NCBI GenBank assembly: GCA_008729055.1
Contig: SDUX01000008.1
Coordinates: forward strand, 3,187,756 to 3,251,755
Length of the DNA: 64,000 bases
Origin: Pyropia haitanensis
Taxonomy: Eukaryota; Rhodophyta; Bangiophyceae; Bangiales; Bangiaceae
Reading direction: 5' to 3'
Every line of letters begins with the position of its first letter. The first letter of the stretch is position 1. This document shows positions 12,316-23,115 of this stretch, in pieces. The position numbers were made by a program, and so were the translations under genes. Under the pieces are notes generated by a model. That model had not been told where the DNA came from, did no database searches, and saw only the letters and a program-made list of their open reading frames with translations.

Positions 12316-12470
12316 TCAGCCAGAGGATTGTCGGCAGCAGCCACCGCCGCCGGTACCGCCGCCGCCCCATCGACGGCCGGCGCTGGCGGTGGCGGCTGCC
12401 GCTCGCCCTCCACCGCCGCAGGGGCGGCCCCCGCCGCCGCTGCTGACCCGGCCGCAACCGCCGATGCAGC

Positions 12471-12503
<33 letters not shown>

Positions 12504-15500
12504 GTCCTCGTCGCCACCCCCACCCCCGCCGCTGTGGCCGACATCCCCACCACCGCCGCTGCCGCCGCCGCCGCCGCCGCCGCCGCCACTCTCCACCTCC
12601 CCCTCCCCCGCCGCCCCCCCCCCCCTCCTGCTCTGGAAACACCGCCGCGTACGCTGCCGGCGACAGCAGCCGCGCGCGCACCAAAAACCCCGCGTACCAG
12701 CGGCGGTCGAGCAGCGCGGCGGCGCCCACCGCGGCGGCCGCCGCCCCAAACCGCACGTACACCCAGCCGCCGCGGCCGTCTGGGCGGGCGCCCACGTGTG
12801 CCGGCGGCGCGACGTGGGCGGCCAGCTCCGCGGCCACGTCGGCAACGACGTCGGCAATGTCGGCGGCGGTGGCGGTGGCGGCGGCGAACATCGGGCCCAG
12901 CCGCAAGCACGGGCTGGACGGTACGGGCTCCTCGCCGGGCACGTCGGGCTCGTCCGCCGCCGCGGCATCCGCGGCGGCAGTGCCACCCGTCGCGGTAGCG
13001 GCCGGTGGGGCGGCCGGCACGGGCGCCCCCCCCGGCGCGGCGATGTCCACCCCCCGGGACAGGCGCGCCATCAACGCCGCCCGCTGGCCCGCCGTCAGCG
13101 CCACCCCCGCGCGGTCGTCCAGCTCGCCGCCGCCCTCGTCAGCCGCCGCCGCGGCCGCCGCGCGTGCCCGCGCGCCGCGGTCGCCGCGGTCGCCGCGGTC
13201 GCCGCCACCCCCACCCCCACCCCCACCACCACCACCACCACCACCCCCACCAATACGCGTCCCCCCGGGACCCGCGGCGCCCCTCCCCCCCCCACCACCC
13301 CCCCCACCGCCACTCGCACCACCCGCTCCCGCCCCCCCCCCGCCCCCCCCCCCCCGCTCGCCCACCACCCCCCCACCCGCCGGCGCCGCCCCCCCCCCCC
13401 CCGCGGCCGGCTTGGCCAGCGACAAGTGCCCCGCCGACGCGAGCGCCGCGGTCGCGCGCGCGGCGGCGGCGGCCGCCGCCACCGCGGCGGTGCGGGGCGA
13501 CACGGGCGCGGCGGGCACGACGGGCGGCAGCAGCGCCGCGACGACGGGCGGCGCGACGGGCGGCGCCGGAGCGGGGGGCGTCGCCCGCGCGGGTGCCGCC
13601 ACGGCCAACGGCGTCGACGACGGCGCCGGCAGAGCCGCCGGCGTGGCTACCGCCGCCGCCGCCGCAACGTCCAGTGGCCGCGGCGGCGGCGGCTGGGATG
13701 GCGGCGGCGGCGGCGGGGGCGGCGGCGGCGGTGGCGGCGGCGGGGGCGGCGGCGGCGGTGGGGCGGCCGCCGCGCCCGGCAGCGGCGCGAGCAGCCCCGC
13801 GAGCGCAGCCCCGCCGAGCCCCCCGACAACGCCGCCCGACGACGACGGCGGCGCCGCGCCCGCCGCGGCGGCCGCCGCCCCCCCCGCGCCCGGCAGCGGC
13901 AGGCCGCCCGACAAGAGGCCGACCAGCCGCGCCGTGTCAATCTGGGCCACCTCGGTCGGCAGCGTCACGACGACCGCCTTGGCCTCGGCCGCCGCCGCCG
14001 CCGCCGCGGCCGCGCCGGCCGCCCCGCCGCCGCCGCTGGTGCCGCCACCACCGCCGCCACGGGCGGTGGCACCCTTGCCGCCACCGCCAGAGCCACCACC
14101 GCCGCCGCCACCGCCGCCGCCGCCGCCACCCCCACCCGCCGCCCCACCGCCCGCCGGCGGCGGCACCGTCGGCAGCACCCGCACCCGCGGCGGCGCGGCT
14201 GGCGGTGGCGGCGGCGGTGGCGGCGGCGGCGGCGGCTCCCCCGGCGGCGCCGCCTTGAGCCACGTGTGCGCCGGCCGCGGCGCGGCAGCGGCCGCCGCCG
14301 CCGCCGCCGACGCCGGCGGCGGCCCCGCCCCCCGCGGGCGCCCCCCCCCCCCACCTTCCCCATTGGCATGGGCGGTCGCCGCCGCCCCCCCCCCCGCCGC
14401 CGCGGCAACGGGCGGCTCGGTCCCCCGCGGGCGCCCCCCAGCGGGCCGCGGCGGCGGCACGCACGCGCGGACCGCCAGGGGCACCCCCCCCAAGGGCGTC
14501 CCAGACAGCGCAACCGCGGCGGCCACGTCCGCCGCGGAGCCGAGCTCCACGTAGCCCGACCCGCGGTGCCCCCGCGGGCCGCGGCGGTCGCCCACGAGCA
14601 CCACCGCCCGCACGCGGCGGACGGCGGTCGCAAAGACGGCGCGCACGTCCGCTTCGGTGACGCCCCGCTGCAGCTGCCACACGTACACGGTGCGCGCGTC
14701 TTGGTCGGCCGCGGCCGCGGCGGGCGGAGCGGCCGCGGCGGCCGCCCCCGCCGCGGCGCGGCCGTCGCCCCGCCGTGGCCGTGGCCGGTGGCGGCCCGCC
14801 GCGGGCGACGCGGACCGCGACGCGGACCGCCGCCGGGGGGGCGGCGACGTGGAGCGGGACGCGGAGCGGCGGCGGCGGCGGCGGTGGCGGCCGCCGCCGC
14901 CGTGACGGCCGCCGCCGCCGCCGCCGCCGCCGTCGCCGTCGCCGGCGTCCACCTCCATGGGCGCGTCGAGGGGCGAGCGCGACCGGCCCCGCGGCGGGCG
15001 GCCGTCGTCGTTGCCGCCCCGCCCGCGGCGCCAGTCCCCGTCGGCGCGGCTGCGCTCACCGCGGCGGCCGGGGCGGTCACCCCAGCCGCCGCCACGCCGA
15101 TCCACCTGCCAGCCGTCGGCCCAGCCGCCCACCTCGTCGCCGCCACGCGCGGTGCCGGCGGCGCCCCACTCCCCCCGCCGGCCGCCGCCATCCCCGCGGC
15201 GGTCCCCATACGCCCACGGCTCGGGCCGCCCGCCGCCGCCGCCGCCGCCGCCGCCACGCTCCCACGGCCGCCCCCCCCCGCGCTCCCGGTCCAGCGCAAG
15301 CTCCCGGCCACGCCCCGGGTCCCGCCCCCGGCCGTACGCGCGGCCACGGTCCCGCTCGCGCACCCGGCCGCCGCCCCGCTGGTGCCACTCCCGCTCGCCG
15401 TCGCGGCAGGCGTCGCGGTCCCCCCCCCCCCCCCCCCCCCCCTCCCACTCGGCCGGCCGCTCCCCCTCCATGTCCCCCTCCCGGTGCCGCCCTGTCGGCG

Positions 15501-15660
15501 GCGGCGGCGACGGCTCCCGCCCCCGCCAGGGCGCACCCCCGCCCCCACCCCCGCCCCCGCCCCCAGACGACCACGACCGCGACCGGGAGCGCGGCCACGG
15601 CCGCGCGCCGCCACCACCTCCCCCCCGCCGGCGGTCGTCTGCCCAGCCGCGGCCGCCGCC

Positions 15661-15704
<44 letters not shown>

Positions 15705-16068
15705 CGCCAGCGGCACCCGCTCCTCGTCGGCCACCCACGCCGCCAGGCGGGGAAGCGGTCGCCGACCGTCGGCGCCCCCCCGACGACGCCGACCGTGACC
15801 GGGACCGGGACCGGGACGCGGAGCGGGAGCGCCAACGCCGGCCGGACCGGAGGCGGGGGGACGCCGACGGCGTGTCGTACCGCCGGCGCGTCGCGGGGCT
15901 GGCGCCGCCACCCCCACCACCACCACCGCCGCCGCCACCGTCACCACCGCCGCCACCGCCACCGCCACCGCCACCGCCACCGCCACCGCCACCACCGCCA
16001 CCGCCACTCGCCGCGGCCGGCACGGAGAGGCGGTCATAGACCGACGGCCGTCCCGCGGCGGGCGCCAT
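12316..16068 (-). CDS. RBM39/CAPER-like splicing factor
   Basis: RBM39-family proteins join U2AF65/SF3B1 in 3' splice-site recognition. The start at 16068 gives MAPAAGRPSVYDRLSVP. It is followed by Gly-rich and RS-rich sequence (SRSASRSRSRSRSAS) and by acidic/basic dipeptides. One good RRM is visible at about residues 455-540 (RNP2-like VYVWQL, RNP1-like RGSGYVEL). Further on come GVALTAGQRAALMARLSRG, equivalent to the RBM39 linker helix, and a C-terminal UHM-like domain at about residues 1035-1145 (CLRLGPMF ... GGWVYVRFG ... RRWYAGFLVRARLLSP ... FPE). The second RRM expected between them is not recognisable; that stretch holds long Pro and Gly tracts. A 12-C run at 12614-12625 probably hides another frame change, after which GEGEVESGGG... 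could extend the protein to about 11886. The family call is good; the end is uncertain. Confidence 0.78.
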
Positions 16069-17287
16069 GACCGCCGGCCACCGCGGCGGGCGGGCGTGTG
16101 GACGACGGTCAAGGACGGCGGCGGGCGCGGCGTGGACCGACCGCCGGCGGCGGCGGCACCGACGGGGGCGTGCCGCGGCGCACCCGGCGCGCGCGCGCGC
16201 GCGCGCGCGCGGCGACCGCCGACCGCGGCGGCGCGCGTGCGCACGGGGGGGGGCGGGCCGGCGTGGGCGGCCGCGGCGCGGCGGGGACGCGCTCGCGGCG
16301 GCGGCGGGGCGGCGGCGGATCGCGACGGCCGCCAGCCGCCGCGCGCGCTGGGACGGGAGCCGACGCGGGGACAAGGCAGCAGGGCCACGTCGCCCCAACT
16401 GTTTGTACTTGCATGGACCAAAGGTACTTCGGGCACGAACAACACGGGCGGTTCAGCCTGTCTGGTGGAGGAACTATGGGAGGCCACTTCCATGCGTCAC
16501 TCTGGTTTTCTGTGACGAGATTGGCGGGCCGACGACACCTCCACCGCGCCCCGCCGATGGTGTCCGCCATGCGTGGCGGCCCGCGTCCGCGCGGGGCCCG
16601 CGGACCGGTGCGCGCACCGCCGCGGGCCACCCCGCGTCGAGCCGAGCGCGGTGGTGCCCCCCCCCCTCGCCGGGTGGGTGCCCGCCCCCCCCCCCGCCCC
16701 TCCCTCCCCATGCGTGTGTGCTATTCCAGCTGGAGGAAGGAGCGGCGGGGCCGGGCGGCTCGACGCACCCCATCCTCGGGGCGGGCCCGCCCGCGGCCTC
16801 TGCCGCCGCCGCCGCCGCGGCGGCGGCGCCCGCGCGGCGCCCCTCCTCCCGCCCCACTCCGTTTACCGCGTCCCGCCTGTCGTGCACCGGCCGCGGCGCG
16901 TGCGCCTGTCGCGGAAGCCCCTGTCGTCGCCCTTCCTCACCCCCCCCCCCCCCCCGCCGCGGTGCAGCCACGCGCCGGGGATCCAAAGCACGACCCCCTG
17001 CGGGCGGGCTGCCCGCCCGACGGGGCCGGCGCGGCGGTGCCGCGGTGCTGCTTCCCCTCACCGCGTTCCCCTCACCGTTGTGCGCATCCGCCCCCCCCCC
17101 CCCGTTCAAGCTCGGCGCCGCACCCGGACCGCAACCGCTGCTCGCGACGGCGCCGCCGCGCCGGCGCCGTCGCGGGCACCCCGGCACACCCGTCGGGGGT
17201 GTGCGCGGTCCGCGGCGCTCCCCCCCCGCCGCCCGCCCGTCCGCGTCCACCCCCCGCCCTTGGCCGCGGCCGTTGGCGACGGGCGGG
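16069..17287. promoter_or_regulatory. divergent 5' region, RBM39-like and P450 genes
   Basis: 1.2 kb between two divergent starts. It contains an alternating GC tract at about 16188-16211 and a patch of lower GC at 16380-16550. This patch is the likeliest core promoter area, but no TATA or initiator motif stands out. No gene is supported in either strand. Confidence 0.4.
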
Positions 17288-19538
17288 ATGCGGCCGCCGC
17301 GGCGGGTGCTCCTGCCCCCCCGCCCGACGGCGGCGGTCGTCGTCTCGGCCGCCGCCGTCGCCGCCGCCGCGGCCGTCACCCATACCCTGCTGACGCGCGC
17401 CGCGGCGGCGGGCACCCCGCCGCCCGCCGCCGCGGCCGTCGCCGCCGCGGCGGTCGCCGCCGCGGCCGTCGCCGCGGCGGTCACGGCGGCGGCGTGGCCA
17501 CGCTTTGCGACCGACACGCTGCGCCTGCACGGCAGCGTCTTGCCCGGCGTGCCGCTGGGCGGGGACTGGCCGCTCGCCGGCCGTGCGCCGTCGTTGACCG
17601 CCGCCGCCGCGACGGGCGGCCTCCTCGACCTGGCCGTCTCGTGGCAGGCCGCCGTTGGCGACGGCGTCAACTACCAGGTGTGGGTGGGTGGCCGCCGGGA
17701 GGTGGTCCTCGCCGTCCCCGCCGACATTGTGCACGTCGCGGCGCGGGTCAACCCGCCGCGGGATCGGGTGAGTATGCGCCACTTTGGCACGCCCATCAGC
17801 GACGCGGTGCTGCTGCTGTTGGGGGACGAGCGGGGCCGCCACGAGCGGGCGCGGCGGGTGGTGGCGCCCATCCTTGGCTCCGCCGCCACCGCCGACGCGG
17901 TCGCCGCGGCGGTCGCCGCCGCGTTCCGTGACGGTGGGGAGTGGGCGGCCCGGCTGGACGCGGCCGCCGCGGCGGCCGAGGCGGTCCCCATTGACGAGGT
18001 GCTGCAGGACGTGGCGCTCGACATTGTCCACACGCTCCTCTTCTCCACGCCGTGGCCGTCGGCCGCCGCCCGCACCGAGGCGCGGTCGCACCTCGCCACC
18101 TTCTTCCGCCTCCAGTGGCTCGCCGCGGTGCCCGCGGCGGGGCTGCTCGCGGCGCCCGCCGTCGCGGCGCTCCGCCGCGTCGGGGACCACTTTTGTGGGC
18201 TGACGCGGCGTGCCGAGGCGGCCCGCCGGGCGGCGACCGCGGCGGCGGCGGCGGCGGCGGCGGCGGGGACGCGGCCGCCCGCGGCGGACCTGTTTGGCGC
18301 GCTCCTCGCCGACTTGGATGACCCGGGGGGGGCGTACGAGGGGGACTGGCGGCGGATGGCGGGCGACGTGATGGGCTACCTTGCCGCGGGCTATGATACC
18401 ACCGTACGGTTCTTGAGGGGTGCCACCGCGCGAGGGCGGGCGCCGGAGGGGGGGGTGGGCGGACGGAGAGGGAGCGGGGGCCTGCTGCCACGCGGTGGCC
18501 GCGTCGGCCCTGGCGGTTGGCGCGCCCGCCCAGGGGGGTGTCGGGTCCGCCGCCCGCCGGCAACACGGGCGCGCCGCCGCATCGCCGTGCCGCCCAGAGG
18601 CTGAGGACTGACACACCTTTGCTGCCGACGGCCGACGTGCGCGGGTGCTGCTGCCCGGGCGGCGGTCGCCGCGGGGTACGGTGCGGCTGGACCTCCGCGC
18701 TGTTTGGTGCGCCCTCCTCCCGCCTCCCTCTCTTCCCCCTCCCCCCCCCCCCCCCCCCCCCCCCCCCCGGCTTTCCCCATCCCCCGCAGGCCCACTCCAT
18801 CTCATGGGCCATCCACGAGGTCCTCGCGGACCCCCCCCTCGCAGACCGCCTCCGCGCGGAGCTAGCGGCCGCCCTCCCCCCCCCCCCGCGGCCCTCACCC
18901 CCGGCACGCTCCCCCACCTCCCCCTCGCCACCGCCGTCTGGCGCGAGACGCTCCGCGCGCACCCGCCCGCCGCGCTCGGCGGCCGCCGCCGCCTAACCAC
19001 CCACACCACCCTCCCGTCAGACGGGTCGGTGCTGCCGGCGGGGACGGTCCTCGCGGCGCCGCCCTACACGCTACACCACGACCGGCGGGTGTACGTGCAG
19101 CCGGGGGTGTTTGACCCGCGCCGGTGGCTCGGCGTTGGCCCCCGCGCGTTGGGTGGTGCTGCTGCGCGTGCTGGTGGGGGGGGGACCCCACGCCGCCCCC
19201 GCGGGGGGGGGGGGGGGTGCGGCGGCGCCCGACAACGACACGGGGGGGGGGAGGGGGGGTGGGGGGGGGGGGGGGGGGAAGGACGGCCGCCTCACCCGCC
19301 GCGCGCGGCACGCGCGGCGGCCCGCGCCGCGCGCGACAGCTGGCTGCCGTTTGGCACGGGCGGCCGCGGCTGCCCGGGCGCCGCGGTCGCGCGCGTGGAG
19401 TGGCACGCGGTGATGGCGGCGCTGCTGCGGCGGTACGAGTGGGCGCGGCCGCCGGGGCCGCCGGTCGTCCCGGCGGTGGAGACGACGCTCCGCCCGCACG
19501 GGCTGCGTGTGGTGTTTACGAGGAGGAAGGGGGGGTAG
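17288..19538 (+). CDS. cytochrome P450, two exons, one frame break
   Basis: Haem-thiolate monooxygenase, probably ER- or plastid-membrane anchored (N-terminal Ala/Val-rich hydrophobic stretch). Exon 1 (17288-18403) ends in the I-helix oxygen-binding motif GYLAAGYDTT. The intron 18404-18789 runs from GTACGG to CCCGCAG and holds a 28-C tract at 18741-18768. Exon 2 continues the I-helix in phase as AHSISWAIHEVLADPPLADRL. A 12-C run at 18876-18887 then requires one extra base. The new frame gives the K-helix ExxR (RETLRAHPP), FDPRRWL in place of the PERF motif, and the haem loop FGTGGRGCPG at about 19350-19379 with the Cys ligand, ending at 19538. A Gly-rich insertion lies between the PERF-like and haem motifs. 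CYP family and substrate cannot be told by eye. Confidence 0.88.
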
Positions 19539-20154
19539 GGCGGCCATCGCGTGGGGGGGGGAGGGGGGAGGGGTTCTAGTCGCAGGGACGTTTGCCCGAG
19601 ACACGGGGAGGGCCAGCAGGCCACGGGGCGACCGCACTCCCCTGACGAGAGATGCCCGACCCGCCACCACGGTCCACCCTACCATAGTCACCCCAGTGTC
19701 CCCCGTCTCGCGCGTGAGGGGGTGGCGCGCGGATTGCGTGGCGCGCCCCAGCATCGGCCGGGACGTCCCCCGACACGGCGTCGCGGCGGCGGGCGCCTTG
19801 CTGGTGTGCCCCACCAGGGACGCCGCGGATGTGTTGCACTGCTAGGGGGCAGCCGCCCAACGTCGACCGGGCGCCGCGGCGGCCTGTTGATGCGTGGCGG
19901 CCGGGCGCGGCAGGTGCGGCACCCGCGCGTCCGCGGCAGAGACTCCTCTCCCGACCAGGCCAACAAGGTCAGCGTGAGAACGTCGATACAAAACGGGGAG
20001 TCCCAGCCAGCCCCGACAAAAAAAAAGAGACACAGCAGTCGAACGCACGCCACCGCCACGACGGGTCCACCCACATCCCACCACCGCGTGTCGCGGACGC
20101 CCGCGCCGCCTCGCGGGGTCGCCGCCCGCCACTCCCCCCCCCCCCCCCGCGGCG
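19539..20154. other. convergent intergenic region, P450 and FAF2-like genes
   Basis: About 0.6 kb holding both 3' ends. A 9-A run at about 20020 is a T-tract on the minus strand, roughly 125 nt after the proposed FAF2-like stop. No coding sequence is supported. Confidence 0.5.
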
Positions 20155-21868
20155 TTACTCGCCGTCGGCCGCGTCGACGACGCCCTCGCTCTCGTCCCCC
20201 CCCCCCCCCCCCCCCCGCGTCGTCGCGGGCCTCGAGCATCAGCGCGACCCCACCCCCCAGGCCACCGTCGCCGCCAACCACCCCCCCCGCCTCCTCGGGC
20301 CACCGCCACACGCGGCGCGGGAAGGACGCGACGAGCGCGACGGCCGCAACGTCCACGTCCGCGATGCCGCCCACCCAGTCCCACAGCCGGCCCATCGGCT
20401 CGGCCGCCCCAAATCGCCGGTCCGCCGTGCCGCCCGCCGGCAGCCGCAGCCGCACGCGGCACGCGCCGGGGGTGCCCCGCGGCGGCTCCTCACCGAGCGC
20501 ATCGAGGCGCGCCCGCCGTGTGGCCGCCGCGTCGGCTGCCGCGGCCGCCGCGGCCGCCGCCGCGGCCGCCTCGGCCGCCGCCGCGTCGGCGGCCGCCGCC
20601 GCCTCGGCAGCGGCCGCGGCGGCGGCGGCGGCGGCCGCCTCCTCCCGCCGCCGGTCCGCCTCGAGCGTCTCCTCGTACGCGCGGTCCTGCTCGGCGCGCA
20701 GCGCCCGCGCCGTCGACGCGGCCGTCGCGGTCGCGCGGGCGGCGCGCAGCGGCGGCGCCGCCCGCCGGAGGCCGCGGGTCAGGTACGCCGCCACCGACGC
20801 GGCGGTCGCGTCCACGCCCGCCCGTGTCAGCGGGGCCGGCGGCAGCAGCGGCGCGCCCTCCCGCGCCGACACGCGCGCGCCGTAGACGGCGGCGGAAAAC
20901 TCGCCGGGCCGGCGGGGGCCCGCCGCGGCCGCCGCCGCCGACGCGGGCGGCAGCAGCACCGCGAGGAAGGGGTAGGTGGACGGCGCCAGCGCGTGCGCCA
21001 GCGTCCGGCCCGTCGGGTGCGACACGTCCGCGCCATAAAAGGTGACGCTGGAGAGGACCGACACGACGTCGGGGTGGCCCAAGATGTGGCCCGCAAAGGT
21101 GGGCACGTCGGGGTGGGCGGGCGCGTGCAAATACACAATGAGGGGGGTGTAGGCGCGGCGGGCGGCGCCCAGGGCGGCGGCGTAGGAGCCCGCATAAAAT
21201 GGTGGCAGCGGCACCCGAGATGTTGGCGACGGCGCGTCGCCGCCCGCCACGGGAGCCGACGGCGCCACCAGCCGCGCATAATCGGCAATAAAGCGAGCCG
21301 CCTCCTCCGAGCCGCCGCCAAGGTCCGCCACCGCCGCGACCGCCGACACGTCCTGGCCATCCGGGCGGCCAATACCCAGCACCGCCACGGCCGTCGCCGC
21401 GGCCGACGCCGCAACCGCCCACGCCGCCGCCAGCAGGCGCCACAAGAGGCCCAGCGCGGCAGCTACCACGCCAGCGGCCCCCCCCGCGGGTACAGCCACC
21501 ACGCCACCGCCGCGACCGCCGCCGCTGCCGGCACGGCGACGGGCGCCACCGCCACCACCACCACCACCACCACCGCCACCGCCGCCACCCGCCACATCAC
21601 GGGTGACGGCCGCCGCGCCCGCAGCCCCGTCGGCAGCAAACGCCGCCGGTGGGGGATCTCCCCTTAATGCCGCGTCCAGCGCGGCGTGGACGTCCCCACC
21701 CGCCGCGGCCAGCCGCCGGCCGGCCTCATCGGCAGACATGTCGGGGATGACGTCTCGGAGAGCGGCGACCGCGTCGGCCGCCACCCCTCCATCACTGCCG
21801 CCGCCGACTCTGATGTCATCGCCACCGGCGCCGCCACGGCGGCGGAGGCCAGAGGGGGGATCTGCCAT
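20155..21868 (-). CDS. FAF2/UBXD8-like UBA-UAS-UBX protein
   Basis: FAF2/UBXD8 recruits the p97/Cdc48 ATPase to the ER and lipid droplets for protein degradation. The start at 21868 (ATGGCAGATCCC) opens MADPPSGLRRR. A UBA-like segment follows at about residues 33-70 (VIPDMSADEAGRRLAAAGGD), then a Gly tract, a hydrophobic hairpin (about 125-165, VVAAALGLLWRLLAAAWAVA), the thioredoxin-like UAS domain (YTPLIVYLHAPAHPDVPTFA ... VTFYGADVSHPTG), an Ala/Glu-rich coiled coil, and a UBX domain with the p97-binding FPR loop (VASFPRRVWRWPEE). This is the FAF2 domain order. A 21-C run at 20196-20216 precedes the end. Another frame gives an acidic tail (DESEGVVDAADGE) and stop at 20155-20157; the uninterrupted frame runs into low complexity. 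Convergent with the P450. Confidence 0.88.
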
Positions 21869-22740
21869 GGTGAGCGGTTGGCGGGGGGGGGTCAGCGGGA
21901 CGGGAAACGTAAGCAACAACGAGGGGGGACAGGGGGAGCGCGTTGGAAAGAAGACGCGCTCAGAACCCGCCGCCAACTACGAAGCGGGGACAGAGGACGG
22001 GCAGAAGAGACCCGCCGCCAGATACAAGGCAGGAATAGGGGACGGCGAAAGGGGAGGGAACCGGGGAGGAACGGAATAGCCGTCGTGACGAGCCGACGCT
22101 GCCGAGGCGGCGCGGCGCATGGGTAGCAGCTGGAGCCCACGTGCGGCGGACAACCGTACACAACCAAGCACGCTCGCTTGCTGTCACTCAACTTGGACTG
22201 ATGGCAAGCAAATCCGCCTTTCAGTGTACCCATCATGGGAGACAAGTACAGCATGCAAAACGATATCCAATATACTTTCTTCAAATGGGACAAACTCCCC
22301 ATCGCAGACGGCTACGCAAGAGAGGCACGTGACGGGTCCCGGAAACGTACATTTGATGCCACACGCTTCAACACAGCGCTACGGCGTGCTGCCGACTGCC
22401 TTCTGGGTGAAAGCAAGCCGTCTTGACGAGGCACTTCCTGCTACTGTCGCTTAGTGGGGCGTCATACAAAGCGAATGTCGGCAGATAGGACTCAAGAGGT
22501 CCATGGCCAACCGGTGGCACTTTCTTCTTTCTCGTTTTCCAAGTCGACTCCCTCGGCTGGTGGCTAGCCCATGACAAGACATTAAACTGCCGCGCAGGAA
22601 GGCAGCATTCAACCGCAAACAACGAGGAAGAGAGGAAAAATACAGACGTTGCGCGGCAGGCGATCCGCACGCAGCTGCTCTCAGCACGGGTGCGGTACCA
22701 GCGGCCGCGTTCGCGTCGGGACCGCTCATCCAGTCGCTGT
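21869..22740. other. intergenic, upstream of FAF2-like gene
   Basis: Base composition is more balanced than elsewhere. It begins with the 5' flank of the FAF2-like gene. Short open readings occur in several frames with no recognisable motif. A 24-bp imperfect direct repeat is seen near 21960-22040 (agaacccgccgccaactac and agacccgccgccagatac). Confidence 0.4.
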
Positions 22741-23115
22741 CTAGGCGGCGGCTGCCCTGCCGGACCAGGGTCCCCCGAGTCCCCCCCGGGCGGCCAGTGC
22801 CCGCTCCGCGGCTGCGATGCGCCGCGACAGCGCCACCGCCGCTGCCCGCAGTCGCCGGTTCTCCTTGGCCAGTGCCCTTGCGCGGGGGGAAGGGGGGGCC
22901 GCCGGCCACGGCCGGGCAGAAGTGGGGAAAGTACAAATCACCTGGCAGCCGCGCCCGTCGAGGCTGCTGCCGTTGACTAGAGGGAGGGAGAGCGGCGGCG
23001 GCGGGGGGGGGCGACGTCCGCTTGACTGCAGCGGCACGGCCGGGGGGACACCCCTGGGCGGGCGGGTCGAAGCGGGCGCGGTCACTGCCCGGCCGCGCTT
23101 GGCAGAGGCCACCAT
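22741..23115 (-). CDS. hypothetical small protein with C-terminal coiled coil
   Basis: A 124-residue reading from an ATG in the context cacaccATGGTGGCC, starting MVASAKRGRAVTAPAS. The end (ALAKENRRLRAAAVALSRR) is a short charged helix with coiled-coil character. The middle is Pro-rich and contains a possible GT-AG segment, so the true product may be spliced. No family recognised. The helix vaguely resembles shugoshin-type N-terminal coiled coils, but this is too weak for a name. It could also be a chance open frame. Confidence 0.28.
   Translation of the reverse strand: MVASAKRGRAVTAPASTRPPRGVPPAVPLQSSGRRPPPPPPLSLPLVNGSSLDGRGCQVICTFPTSARPWPAAPPSPRARALAKENRRLRAAAVALSRRIAAAERALAARGGLGGPWSGRAAAA

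Noticed and set aside
10468..15798. Plus-strand frame of 1,776 codons
   Set aside because: It is antisense to the RBM39-like gene, full of Arg/Pro/His runs, with no domain. It is a composition artefact.
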